From Tritrichomonas musculus (lineage: Eukaryota; Parabasalia; Tritrichomonadida; Tritrichomonadidae), in NCBI GenBank assembly GCA_039105265.1, contig JAPFFF010000056.1, positions 620,001-684,000 of the forward strand: a stretch of 64,000 nt of DNA, written 5' to 3'. The translations under genes were made by a program, and so were the position numbers. The notes beneath the pieces were generated by a model. It saw nothing but the letters and a program-made list of their open reading frames with translations, had not been told where the DNA came from and ran no database searches. Shown one piece after another: positions 29,887 to 39,895 of the stretch. The stretch's first letter is position 1. The number at the start of each line of letters is the position of its first letter.

Positions 29887-32391
29887 ATGATAAATCAAGA
29901 TAATTTTACATTTTACTTACGATATTTATCAAAAACAACTGATAAAAAAGCGATTTCATACAAAGAAATTCCCAAATATTATCAAGATTTTTTCCCTCTT
30001 CCTAGCCTTTCTCAATCATTAAATATTTTAATTCCTCTTTCTCAAATTAATTTTTCGGCAGTAGAAGAATATATTGATTCAAATACATTTGATGATTTTG
30101 AATCTCTTTCCCAAGGAATTAACAATACATTTCAAAAAGATCCAGATAAATTATATGCATCTTATTATTTTATTGTATACAACATTAAATTTGACCAAGA
30201 AAGAAGCTCAGCTACTGAAGTGAATTCAATTTCTCTGGACGATATTGTAAAATCACGTAAAGGTATTGAAATTGATTATCTTAATTTATTCTTAGAACTT
30301 GCTAAAAAACTTTCAACATCTTCCAAAAATATCCATATTGCTAAATTTCATGATGCATCAACAAATTGGGATGCATTTAAACCTCCAAAGACACCAACTT
30401 TTAATCATCAAAGTGTTTTTGTTGACATTGATGATTTTCCATTTATATCAGATCCATTTCTAGGTTATAAAAACAAAAAATCATGCAAATTCTACTTTTT
30501 AATCCCTTATTACACCTACATTACAACATATTATCCTGAAGATAACTCACCTTTGCCACTTTTCACGTGGGAAAAGTTCATCACCCTTGCAAAATCGAAC
30601 CTTGAATACGAAACATCATTTGAAACGAATCCATTTAGTGTTATTGAAGCCAAAAACGGCTTTTATGAGTTTGAATTCAGTCTTATTGAAACCTCAGAAA
30701 AATTGAATGTAAATTTGTTCGCACAAAAAGATTCTGAATGGAAGTCAGAAAGTTCATATAATGTTAAACTTGATCTTCTTTCCAAAGATTTGCCAGCACA
30801 TAACTTCACCCTAAATTCAGAGCCTAAACGGTCGAGGTATCGAATGAGGATCAACTTTAACAAGGCTGGAAATTGGAAGGCAAAAGTGACAGCTGAAGAA
30901 TGCAATGAAGAGACAGAACTGTTCACAGTACATTTTCACTCTGCTACTGAGAAATATTGCCTGTTAAAAGACTATATTGAAAAGGAAAAAGAAACCGGTT
31001 TTGTCCCAATTTCACCATTGAAAGGATTGACTGAAATAACCGACGGTTTTTCGCTCATTCGATTTGTAGTGAGACAGAAAAATTCCGAATTATTGATCCG
31101 TTCTGATAAGCTCATTGATGGCGCTTTTGACATCGATAAAGATAACAAATCATCGTGCGCAAAAGGGATCTTTTTATTCGAGCTTCCTTCAGACGTTGTT
31201 GAGAATTCTGACACCTCTGGAAACCGTTTAATTGAAGAGTTTGTTTTCCTTCAATTCCCAGAAAATGGTCGTTGGAAAATCAACATTTCTTTTAAGAAAG
31301 AAAATTCTGCGTTTTATTCTTATGGCGTCAGTTACTTCTTCGATGTTCACGGCGCTGGGAAACGCGACTTAATGTCTTCTTTAGTTTTTCCAAAAGGGAG
31401 GAAAATTTGTCCTTTTGAAGCCGCTGAAGGGTTTGATGTGAAAGTCGATCCACCTTTGTCTTTTGTAGTCTCTAAAGAGCTCGATGCAAGCTTTCGCTTG
31501 TTCGCTCCTAATGATATTTGTCTCGCTTATTCATCGAAGACTCCGGGCACTGAAATGTGGATCAATTTGATCAGTGAAAAGAAGACCTCAAAAGACGATA
31601 TCTTCGAACGTGAGTACGCACTAACGTTTAGTGATTCGGGCTTTTATCAGGCCATTTTCGATAAGGGAATCATATCAATAGGAAGTCAAATGTACGTCGT
31701 TACTGACTCTGAAATTCCCGTGATTGAATTCGAGTCAAATGAGTCTCTGAAAAAGTTGATTGAAGGAAAGATTGACGATTTTGATGACATCCCTCTGAGT
31801 GTCAAAAACAATGTCGAGAAAATGATGAATGGCGAAGATTGTGGCTTGGAAAAGAGATCGAAACCAAAGAAATCAAAGAATGTTCAAAATCAGAAGGAAA
31901 TTGAATCATTGAAAGAACAGGCTTTTGAATTGGAAAAGGAAAAAGAAGACCTTCGAAATCGACTGGAAGAAATGGAAAAGAACGAGAAAGAAATGCAGAT
32001 TAATTTTGATGAAAATTTATCGAAATTGAGAAAAAACATTGAAGAGAAAAATAGAGAAATTGCTGACGATTTCTCAGCCGAAAGTCAAAATGATGAAAAT
32101 GAAAATGAAATTGAAGAATATGAAAGGAAAATTACAGAACTTAAGGAAAGAATTATGCTCATTGAAAAACAACTTGAAATCGATCCAGATAAGCAAATGG
32201 AGCTTCTCAACCTTCATCAAAAATTAGTTAAAGAAGAAGAAAATGAAGCGGTCGTTCTCACTGCACGATTGCAGAAAAAGAAACAAAAAAATAAAAATAA
32301 AGCAAAAACTGAATCTTCTGATGATTCAAATCAAAAAGATGATGAAAACCAAACTTCTGGTAAAAAATCATCTACTTGCTTACTAATTTAA
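29887..32391 (+). CDS. KY/transglutaminase-like coiled-coil protein with CaaX box, catalytic Cys lost
   Basis: The 834-residue protein starts at ATG 29887. Residues 60-195 align with the transglutaminase-like core of the kyphoscoliosis (KY) family seen intact in the neighbour at 32747-35356. The catalytic cysteine is glutamate here (KGIEIDY, residue 128), while the histidine (FNHQSVFVDID, 174) and aspartate (ISDPFLG, 189) remain. Residues 245-600 hold beta-rich segments like the Ig-like KY domains (RWKINISFKKE...YFFDVHGAG). From about 645 a highly charged coiled coil runs to 810. The chain ends in CLLI, a CaaX motif for prenylation, probably geranylgeranyl. The likely role is a membrane-tethered scaffold rather than an enzyme. 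It converges with the next paralogue. Confidence 0.82.
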   Translation: MINQDNFTFYLRYLSKTTDKKAISYKEIPKYYQDFFPLPSLSQSLNILIPLSQINFSAVEEYIDSNTFDDFESLSQGINNTFQKDPDKLYASYYFIVYNIKFDQERSSATEVNSISLDDIVKSRKGIEIDYLNLFLELAKKLSTSSKNIHIAKFHDASTNWDAFKPPKTPTFNHQSVFVDIDDFPFISDPFLGYKNKKSCKFYFLIPYYTYITTYYPEDNSPLPLFTWEKFITLAKSNLEYETSFETNPFSVIEAKNGFYEFEFSLIETSEKLNVNLFAQKDSEWKSESSYNVKLDLLSKDLPAHNFTLNSEPKRSRYRMRINFNKAGNWKAKVTAEECNEETELFTVHFHSATEKYCLLKDYIEKEKETGFVPISPLKGLTEITDGFSLIRFVVRQKNSELLIRSDKLIDGAFDIDKDNKSSCAKGIFLFELPSDVVENSDTSGNRLIEEFVFLQFPENGRWKINISFKKENSAFYSYGVSYFFDVHGAGKRDLMSSLVFPKGRKICPFEAAEGFDVKVDPPLSFVVSKELDASFRLFAPNDICLAYSSKTPGTEMWINLISEKKTSKDDIFEREYALTFSDSGFYQAIFDKGIISIGSQMYVVTDSEIPVIEFESNESLKKLIEGKIDDFDDIPLSVKNNVEKMMNGEDCGLEKRSKPKKSKNVQNQKEIESLKEQAFELEKEKEDLRNRLEEMEKNEKEMQINFDENLSKLRKNIEEKNREIADDFSAESQNDENENEIEEYERKITELKERIMLIEKQLEIDPDKQMELLNLHQKLVKEEENEAVVLTARLQKKKQKNKNKAKTESSDDSNQKDDENQTSGKKSSTCLLI

Positions 32392-32746
32392 ATTCAAATT
32401 CAAATTTGCGGATTAAACAATATTATCTAAATAAATATTTATTATCGGGACTTGGATAAGTTCGTGACTCTCATTTCATTCAATGCACAAATAAGATACA
32501 ATTTATGTTTTTTTTTTTTAATTATTAATATATGAAACAATAAACTTAATACTATGTATTTATATTAATTTAATTTTCAATAAACATTTTATTGGTCAAT
32601 TATAAGAAAGTTTTTTAAATGTTTACTTTTTCTAAATAAACAAAAGAGATTTGTGCTGTTATAATAATATTGAGCAAAAAAGAATATTTAATGCTGAATT
32701 TTGTCTATTTATTAAAAAGAAAAATAATAGTTTAATAATACAAATT
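32392..32746. other. Spacer between convergent CaaX genes
   Basis: 355 AT-rich bases containing both 3' ends; no other feature is visible. Confidence 0.4.
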
Positions 32747-35356
32747 TTATATTAAAATGCATGATTTTGATTTAACTTCGTTTGAATTTGCTTGTGATTC
32801 AGATTTTTCTTCTTCTTGATTTTTATTTGCGTCTCGTTTTGCATTTTTAGTTACTTTTTCTTGCTTTTTATTTATTTTTTCTTTGATTAATTTTTCATCT
32901 TGTTTTTGCTCTCTTTCTTGTTTCTCTTGACGAGATGAAAGAACAGCAAACTCATCTCGTTCTTCATTAACGATTTCTTCTTGAAGTGACAAAATTTTCT
33001 GCTTTTTATCTTGCCCTTCTTTCATTGTATTTTCAATTATTTGAATACGAATTGTCAATTCATCGATTCTTTTTTTCCTTTTAGATTTTTCTTGCTCTGC
33101 AAACTCATCGTTTTCTTTCTTACGAGCTTCTTCTTTTTCTTTCATTTTATTAACGAATTCTTGATCTTTGTTTGACCATTCACGTTGCAATTTCTCAATT
33201 TCTTTCTCAAATCTCTTTCTCATTTCTCTTTCTTTTCTCTCCATCTCTTCAAAACGAATTCTCAAATCTTCTTTTTCTTTCTCCAAACATTCAGCTTTCT
33301 CTCTCAAATAATCAATTCCACATGAATCATCATCCTCACTTTCCTCTTCATCATCATCACATTCATTACTAGCTTGTTTCTTCAATTTCTTTTTCATTTT
33401 TTTCTCATTTTCTTGGATTTTATCACGAAGCATCTTGTCAACATTCCTTCTAATTTCAATTGGAATGTCGTCGTCATAAGGAACTTCCCTTTCAAGTCTC
33501 TTCCTCATGTTTTCAATCAACTTTTTATCTTTAAATGATTCTTCAGGAAGTTCGTCATCAATTACGTAATATTCTTGCGTTCCTCTAGATTCTTCTCCCT
33601 TCAAATTCAGAACAAAACGACCTTTTTTGGTGAAAACAGTTGAATATTCATGGTCAAAAACACCTTCTTTATCGGTTTCTTTGATTGTAATAAAGGTCGG
33701 ATAAATATAGTCAGAATATTTGCCATATTCTGCGAAATAGACATCGAGTTTCTTTTCGCCAAAAACGTGAAAATTGAAATCAGAATCTACATTCAAAATA
33801 ACAACAGATGAAGAAGGAACAACAGAAAGATTTTCTCCTTTTTCTTGCTTAAAAGGCGAAAATTTTCTCGTTTTAGGAAGATCAAAGAAAGGATGTTCAT
33901 TATGCACACCAGAACCAGTCACGTCGAAGTAATAAACAACTTCTTCACATTTCTCATTATTTCTAGAAAAATCAAAAGACAAATAAAAACGGCCATCTTC
34001 AGGAAATTCAACAAGAAGCCAACCTTCAAGCAATCTTTTTTGATCATCTTCATTCTCGTCAAGTTCAACGGCAAAGAAACGATAATACTTACGAGTTTCA
34101 CAACTTTCGCCTCTCTCAAAAGTACCAGGAAAAACTTTGCAAAGTCTTACACGATCAAACGAACAGTCAGACCAAAAAGCGAATCTAATTCTCACAAAGC
34201 CATTTTTCACAGACGATAAAGTTTTGAGTGGCGTGATTGGAATAAAAACAGATCTGTCAGTATCAACGTAATAATCAACCAGACGCTTTTCAGCGGAATT
34301 TTCAACTTCAAAGTAAGTTTGACAATCAGCAAAAGTTAATTTCCAAGTCCCTGCCTCATGAAACAAGATTGAAATCAGGAAACGACTTCGTTTAAACTCA
34401 GGAAAAGCTGTGAAAAGACGGTTTGGAAGCTCCTTTTCAAGACATTTAACTCGATAAGTGACAGATGATGAATCCATGCGTTTCCACGTGTCGTCAACGA
34501 GTCTGTAGAATGAGATATAAAGTGACGAACGTTTCGTTAAACTTATCTGGTAATTAAAAGTGCCATTTTTCACTCGAATCAATTGAAAAGGATTCGATTC
34601 AAAAGCAATTTCATTATTAAAATTGGGCTTGGCTAGTCGAATAAAATGTTCATATGAAAAAGTTCTATCGTTCTTCGGAAAGTGACTAAGAACGCCCCTA
34701 TAATAAGGTATCAAAAAGTTCGCTGGCTTGAAATCAAACGAAAATTCACCACTATCGTAACACCCACCTGCTCCCCAAGTAGGTTCTGACAAAAATCTTT
34801 CACCATCAATTTCAACAAAGACACATCCATGATCATAATTAACTTTTTTTGGAGGATTGAAATCATCCCAGCCTGCAGCTTTGGAAGCATTCGTAAATGA
34901 GTGTATTCGCATATATTTCGAGGTAACACCGCTTCGTTTGGCTAGTTGTACCATAAAATCTGTATAATTTGCACATACTCCTTTTTTAACTCTGAAGATC
35001 TTTTCAATAGAATTACGCCCTTCTTCTTTATCTAATGCTTCAAGATCATATTCGATGGTATGTGTAGTGTAGTAATATGCTGCATAGAGCTTATCGATAT
35101 TAGTTTGGAACTTGCTCTTGATTCCAGCAACAAGACTATTAAAATCATTAAATGTATTCGAATCCATGTAATTTTTAACTTCTGAAATATTGGGAACTGG
35201 AGGATTATGTATTTTAATATTTAATGCTTGAGCAAGTCCAGGAATACTAAAATATTTGATAAATTCTTCTGGAAATTCGTCATATGTTATTCCATTTTCT
35301 TCAGTAATTTTAACTAAATATCGAAGATAAAAGCTGCAATTCTCGTCATTGATCAT
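32747..35356 (-). CDS. KY/transglutaminase-like coiled-coil protein with CaaX box, catalytic residues mostly kept
   Basis: The ATG at 35356 is preferred over an upstream TTG because MINDENCSFYLRYL then lines up with the N-termini of both paralogues; the protein has 869 residues. The core has KKGVCANYTDFM (Cys128), NYDHGCVFVEID (His176) and FLSEPTWGAGG, where the third triad residue is glutamate (191) in place of the usual aspartate. Transglutaminase-like folds act as cross-linkers, peptidases or deglycosylating enzymes through Cys-His-Asp; the KY branch is linked to cytoskeleton in animals. Ig-like beta segments follow to about 590, then a long charged coiled coil, and the chain ends SKSCILI, a CaaX box. 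It is the only one of the three that could be an enzyme. Confidence 0.84.
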   Translation of the reverse strand: MINDENCSFYLRYLVKITEENGITYDEFPEEFIKYFSIPGLAQALNIKIHNPPVPNISEVKNYMDSNTFNDFNSLVAGIKSKFQTNIDKLYAAYYYTTHTIEYDLEALDKEEGRNSIEKIFRVKKGVCANYTDFMVQLAKRSGVTSKYMRIHSFTNASKAAGWDDFNPPKKVNYDHGCVFVEIDGERFLSEPTWGAGGCYDSGEFSFDFKPANFLIPYYRGVLSHFPKNDRTFSYEHFIRLAKPNFNNEIAFESNPFQLIRVKNGTFNYQISLTKRSSLYISFYRLVDDTWKRMDSSSVTYRVKCLEKELPNRLFTAFPEFKRSRFLISILFHEAGTWKLTFADCQTYFEVENSAEKRLVDYYVDTDRSVFIPITPLKTLSSVKNGFVRIRFAFWSDCSFDRVRLCKVFPGTFERGESCETRKYYRFFAVELDENEDDQKRLLEGWLLVEFPEDGRFYLSFDFSRNNEKCEEVVYYFDVTGSGVHNEHPFFDLPKTRKFSPFKQEKGENLSVVPSSSVVILNVDSDFNFHVFGEKKLDVYFAEYGKYSDYIYPTFITIKETDKEGVFDHEYSTVFTKKGRFVLNLKGEESRGTQEYYVIDDELPEESFKDKKLIENMRKRLEREVPYDDDIPIEIRRNVDKMLRDKIQENEKKMKKKLKKQASNECDDDEEESEDDDSCGIDYLREKAECLEKEKEDLRIRFEEMERKEREMRKRFEKEIEKLQREWSNKDQEFVNKMKEKEEARKKENDEFAEQEKSKRKKRIDELTIRIQIIENTMKEGQDKKQKILSLQEEIVNEERDEFAVLSSRQEKQEREQKQDEKLIKEKINKKQEKVTKNAKRDANKNQEEEKSESQANSNEVKSKSCILI

Positions 35357-35879
35357 TTCAAATTTATTCAAGATTATATTAATATCTGCAAATATCTTTT
35401 TTTCTAATAAGTTAAACTTATTATTTATAATATAATATTTTTTTGAAGATATTTTTACATATTAATATATTATTTAATAATATAATAATTTGATATAAAA
35501 CGAAAAAATGGTAAAACAATAATATAATCATATAAACCTTGTTCAAAAAACATTACCTCCCTCTCAATTTAAAATAATCATATCTTTATATTATAAATAT
35601 GAATTACTTTTTTATAATTTAAATAATAATATGCTAATTATATAATATATTATAACAGAAGAATAATGCAATTAAATTGTTTGATAAAAAGATAAAATGA
35701 TTTAAAATTTGAAATGGAGGTAAAGTTTTTTGAACTCAGTTTATTTACATCATTCAAATTTTTGAAATATAAAATTTAAAATTGAAAACTCTAACAAAAG
35801 GAATATTGAAAAAGTACAGTATTTGTTGAAAATACATTTTTTATATTTAAATTTTAGCATTAAATTGTTATTCATCAAT
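35357..35879. other. Intergenic spacer between two minus-strand CaaX genes
   Basis: 523 AT-rich bases with nothing recognisable. Whether the two genes share transcription is doubtful because these protists transcribe genes singly. Confidence 0.35.
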
Positions 35880-38780
35880 TTATATTAATAAGCATGTCTT
35901 TGATTTAGTTTCTTTTGAATTTAATTGTGATTGTGATCTTTTGTCATTTTGATTATCTGTTAATGTTTGGTTTTTGATTCTTGGTGGAAGAGATTTTTCT
36001 TCTCTTGTATATTTCTTTTTTATTTTCTCTAAACTTTCTTCTTCACTTTCTTCAACATCGCTATCATTCTTTTCATTTTCTTTGATTCTTTCATTAATTA
36101 ATTTTTCATCTTGTTTTTGTTCTCGTTCTAGCTTCTCTTGACGTGATGAGAGAATAACAAACTCATCCCGTTCTTCATTAACGATTTCTTCTTGAAGTGA
36201 CACAATTTTCTGCTTTTTATCTTTTCCTTCTTTCATTGTATTTTCAATTTCAGCGATTTTGCTTGACAATTCGTCAATTTTCTTTTTATGCTTTGATTTC
36301 TCTTGTTGAGAGAATTCTTCATTTTCTCTTTGGCGCTTTTCTGCTTTTAGTTTCATTTGTCCAATGAACTCTTGGTCTTTTGTCGACCATTCATTTTGTA
36401 ATTTTTGAATGTCTTTGTCAAATTTTTCTTTCATTTCTTTTTCTTTTCTTTCCATCTCTATGAAACGTTTTTTTAAGTTTTCTTTTTCTTTCTCCAAACT
36501 TTCAATTTTCTTGTTCAAAGTTTCAATTTCTTTTGGATCTTGATTTTGATTTTGAGCACTTTTTCCAAGTCGTGATTTTGATAACTTTTTCATGTCTTTT
36601 TCTCTTTTTTCTCTTGCTTCACGTTCGTATTTTTCAAGTTCATCCAATTTGCTTCTTCTTTTTAATTCTTCTTTATCTTCAAGTTCAAACATTTCTCTTG
36701 CTTCTTGATCTTCTTTTTCTCTTTGTTTCTGTCTCTTTAATTTTTCTTTTTCTTTCTCTTCTTTTTTTTCTTTTTCAATTTTTTCTCTTTCTTTCGTTTC
36801 TCTCTTTTTTCTTTCAGAATTCTGTGTCACTGCGTTTTTCAACATTTTCTCAACGTTATTTTTAATTTCCAAAGGAATGTCGTCAACATCTTCATTGCCA
36901 TCTTCAAATGAACCTTTAAAGTTGTTCATCAAAGATGCTTCTTCTTTTGTTTCTTCAAGAAGGTCATTTTCAACGACGCAATATTTTTGGTTCCAAGTTG
37001 AAGAGCTCTCAATTATCAAATTGTAACTTCCATACTGAGTGAAATTGGCAGAGAACTCTCTATCAAAAATGCCACTTTTATCTGTCGGTTTCTCAGAAAT
37101 TTCTGTCAATTCAATCTCACTTTCACATCGTGAAAAATAAACCGAAACATTTTTCTTACTAAAAACATGAAAAGTCGTTTTTAAGCCTTTTACAACAACA
37201 ATCGAAGAATTCGGAATCGCCCAAATTTCATCAGGTTTAGATGAATCCATAGACGAAAAAGTGCGACTCTTTGGAACGTCAAAAATAGGAGACGTGATGT
37301 TTGCCTTTTCACCTTTGACGTCGAAGAAATAGTCAACTCCGTACATGTATCTTGTTCCTTCTTTATTGAACCAAATGTTGACCATCCAACAACCGTCATC
37401 AGGGAATGATACTAGAATCCATTCCTCAACCAGATCTTCACTTTCAGAGGGAAGCTTGAATGGAAACTCAAGCGTGAAAGTTGAACAATGAAAATCACTT
37501 TCATTTATTTCTTCTCCTTCTTCTTTGAGCGATTCTCTATCGGCTTTGAAAAGCTTAATTAAGAGATCTGAATACTTCTTTTTAATAGAAAAACGAATGC
37601 GTGCATATCTTTTATTAAGTTCAGTGAAACCGCCATTTGGAACGATAGGTGTAAAGTTAACCGTCGATTTCGAACTTCCTTTAATTTCACGCGGAATTTC
37701 AATTGGATTTTCAACTTTGCATTTGAAGTTGATAAAGTCACTGTATCCTTCATCAATGAAAACTAACCATTCTCCTTTCTCTGGAAATTTCGCTTTCAAT
37801 ACGTATCGTTCCCGTTTAAGTTCCGGCTTCCCTGAAAATAAACGGTTTTTAACGTTTTTATTTAGACATTTAAAAGTTAAATAATTACCCAATGATTTGC
37901 TCTTCCATTCATCGCCTTCTTTGTGCTTGGTTCCAGCTCTGAGATCTTTCGATGGAGGAAGACAACTGAAGTAAAAAGTGACAGTTCCGTCTTTGGCGTT
38001 AAGAAATTCAAATGGCGATGATTCAAATGAAACTTCTTTGGAAGTTACAGTATGATTTAGTAATTTGAATTGTTCCCACGTAAAATTGTAATTTTGAAAC
38101 ATTTTTTCAGGAAAATAAGATGTTAAAAATCGAGAATATGGAATTAAAAAATAAAATTTCCCGAATATTTCCCTCTTTTTCTCATATTTATCAGTTTCAG
38201 CACCTTCAAATGGATTTATAATGAAAGGAACACTGTCTACTTCAATAAAAAATGTTTGATATTCGAAATTTGGCTGATTAGGAGGATTTTTTCGATTTGA
38301 ATATGTCATTGAATCATGAAATTTGGTAACATATATACTTTTGGAGCTGATTCCGAATCTTTTTGCTAATTCAAAAAATAACGAATAATAATCTTTTTCA
38401 ATTCCTTTTTTATCTGCGATGATTTCATCAAATGAAACTGAATTACGATCACTGTATTGGTTCCTGTTTTTATTATATGCAATATTATGAGTTATAAAAT
38501 AATAAGAAGCATATAATTTGTCAGTAAGGTTTTCAAATTTTGTGCTGATTCCTTGATAAAGGGAATTAAAATCCATAAATGTGTTTGAATCTATATATTT
38601 TTCTACTTCAGACCAATTTAATGGAGGAACTGGAAATGAAATATTTAATGCTTGCTCAAGCCCAGGTATAGTAAAATATTTGATATATTCTTCTGGAATT
38701 TCATCATATGATATTCCTTTCTCTTCTGTAATTTTAACTAAATATTGAAGATAAAAGCCACAATTCTCTTCATTAATCAT
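35880..38780 (-). CDS. KY/transglutaminase-like coiled-coil protein with CaaX box, all catalytic residues lost
   Basis: The 966-residue protein starts at ATG 38780 (MINEENCGFYLQYLVK). It aligns along its length with the two neighbours. In the transglutaminase-like core the cysteine is glutamate (KKGIEKDY, 128), the histidine is tyrosine (NFEYQTFFIEVD, 174) and the aspartate is asparagine (IINPFEG, 189), so it cannot be a Cys-His-Asp enzyme. Ig-like beta segments run to about 600. The coiled coil is the longest of the three (about 640-930), with a lysine/glutamate-rich stretch inserted around 650-740. It ends SKTCLLI, a CaaX box. Its coiled-coil segment KMKEGKDKKQKIVSLQEEIV is almost the same as in the 869-residue paralogue, so these two are the closer pair or have exchanged sequence. 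Confidence 0.83.
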   Translation of the reverse strand: MINEENCGFYLQYLVKITEEKGISYDEIPEEYIKYFTIPGLEQALNISFPVPPLNWSEVEKYIDSNTFMDFNSLYQGISTKFENLTDKLYASYYFITHNIAYNKNRNQYSDRNSVSFDEIIADKKGIEKDYYSLFFELAKRFGISSKSIYVTKFHDSMTYSNRKNPPNQPNFEYQTFFIEVDSVPFIINPFEGAETDKYEKKREIFGKFYFLIPYSRFLTSYFPEKMFQNYNFTWEQFKLLNHTVTSKEVSFESSPFEFLNAKDGTVTFYFSCLPPSKDLRAGTKHKEGDEWKSKSLGNYLTFKCLNKNVKNRLFSGKPELKRERYVLKAKFPEKGEWLVFIDEGYSDFINFKCKVENPIEIPREIKGSSKSTVNFTPIVPNGGFTELNKRYARIRFSIKKKYSDLLIKLFKADRESLKEEGEEINESDFHCSTFTLEFPFKLPSESEDLVEEWILVSFPDDGCWMVNIWFNKEGTRYMYGVDYFFDVKGEKANITSPIFDVPKSRTFSSMDSSKPDEIWAIPNSSIVVVKGLKTTFHVFSKKNVSVYFSRCESEIELTEISEKPTDKSGIFDREFSANFTQYGSYNLIIESSSTWNQKYCVVENDLLEETKEEASLMNNFKGSFEDGNEDVDDIPLEIKNNVEKMLKNAVTQNSERKKRETKEREKIEKEKKEEKEKEKLKRQKQREKEDQEAREMFELEDKEELKRRSKLDELEKYEREAREKREKDMKKLSKSRLGKSAQNQNQDPKEIETLNKKIESLEKEKENLKKRFIEMERKEKEMKEKFDKDIQKLQNEWSTKDQEFIGQMKLKAEKRQRENEEFSQQEKSKHKKKIDELSSKIAEIENTMKEGKDKKQKIVSLQEEIVNEERDEFVILSSRQEKLEREQKQDEKLINERIKENEKNDSDVEESEEESLEKIKKKYTREEKSLPPRIKNQTLTDNQNDKRSQSQLNSKETKSKTCLLI

Positions 38781-39018
38781 TCTAAAGATTTTTTTTTTTA
38801 TTTATACTATATCTTTATTTGTCCATATTTTATATAATAATTTTATTATAAAATATATTTAAATTAATATATAATTATAGAATAATTCAATTAATAAATA
38901 AAATATTAATATTTAAAAAAGATATTAGTAAAACGGTATAAAAATTTTTACAAGATTCAAAATAATACAAATTGATTAATTAATTGAAAAAATTGAAGAC
39001 CATCTGAAAAATTGCAGT

Positions 39019-39835
39019 ATTTATTGAATTGCAACATATCCAATCATCGGTGACCAAACACATGGACGAGACTTTTCTTCTGAATACTATGAATTTCTTA
39101 CAAATGAATACAAGCCCAAATACATTCAAAAATTCATAGGAAATCTTCAGATCAAAGAAAAAATTCCACAAAATAATGCAATCTTTTTGAGAGTCATTGA
39201 TTATGTTCCTTTCAACGGTTATTTTGTTCTTTCTGACATGATTTATCCTTATTTAATTCAAGGATTCATTCGAAGTGGCGAATTTGGTGAAGAAAGCTTG
39301 CTGTTTCTAGATGCAAGTTTGGCTGATGGTGGGCATCATCATTATGACTCAATGAACATCATTTCCACAAAATATGGAAAAGAGTTGCTTCTTGATCTTG
39401 GATATTATTTACTGGATCATCCAAATAAATCAAAGACAATGGAAACTTCTGTTCATAATTTAGTGCTAACTGATGGCCTTGATCAAAAAGAAAAATCAAA
39501 GAGCTAGTGAATTTCATATCTTTGAAACAACTTTAAATGATACTAAAGTAATGCAAGCTTCATCTCTTCCTTATGAAAACATTGATGTTTACCATCGAAC
39601 ACTCGTCCAAATTGAACAAAAATTATGTTGTTGGCATTTTTAGATCAAATGGAGGATCAGAAAGAAGAGAACATGTTTTCCACGAACCATTTAACAAACC
39701 ATTGTCTTTTGATACACGACGTGTTGTTATTCCAATTAACGGCTATGTTTAGTTCTTAGTTCGATCCCAAGAATCGTATGAAATTGCTGATATAAGCATG
39801 TACGAAATCAAGAAAGATGGAACAAAAGGAGAATT
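39019..39835 (+). pseudogene. Heparinase II/III-like (alginate-lyase-like) gene relic
   Basis: A coding-like frame runs from about 39019 to 39507 without a proper start, then continues in another frame with stops near 39642 and 39752. The piece LADGGHHHYDSMNIISTKYG followed by KELLLDLGYYLLD and VHNLVLTDGLDQ matches the heparinase II/III beta-sandwich start (G-x-H-x-H-x-D...LLxDxGxY...HNTxxVDG). An earlier segment, THGRDFSSEYYEFL, fits the alpha-barrel end. These polysaccharide lyases are mainly bacterial, notably in Bacteroidetes, so lateral origin is plausible. At least one frameshift and two stops mean it is inactive. It starts abruptly 240 bases from the third CaaX gene. Confidence 0.6.
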
Positions 39836-39895
39836 TTGTATCGGTGTGAGCCTGATCATCTGACATTTTATCACAATTTTTGTATCGGCGTGAGC
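39833..39895. repeat. Imperfect direct repeat at the junction of two gene relics
   Basis: ATTTTGTATCGGTGTGAGC (39833-39851) returns as ATTTTTGTATCGGCGTGAGC (39876-39895). It lies exactly where similarity changes from heparinase-like to HECT-like and may mark the recombination or slippage that joined them. Confidence 0.6.

Noticed and set aside
35357-35371. Five-residue extension of the 869-residue CaaX protein
   Set aside because: It begins at TTG, and MIN... is the conserved N-terminus of the three paralogues.
36533-36865. Plus-strand frame of 110 codons rich in leucine and phenylalanine
   Set aside because: It is the antisense shadow of the lysine/glutamate-rich coiled coil of the gene at 35880-38780.
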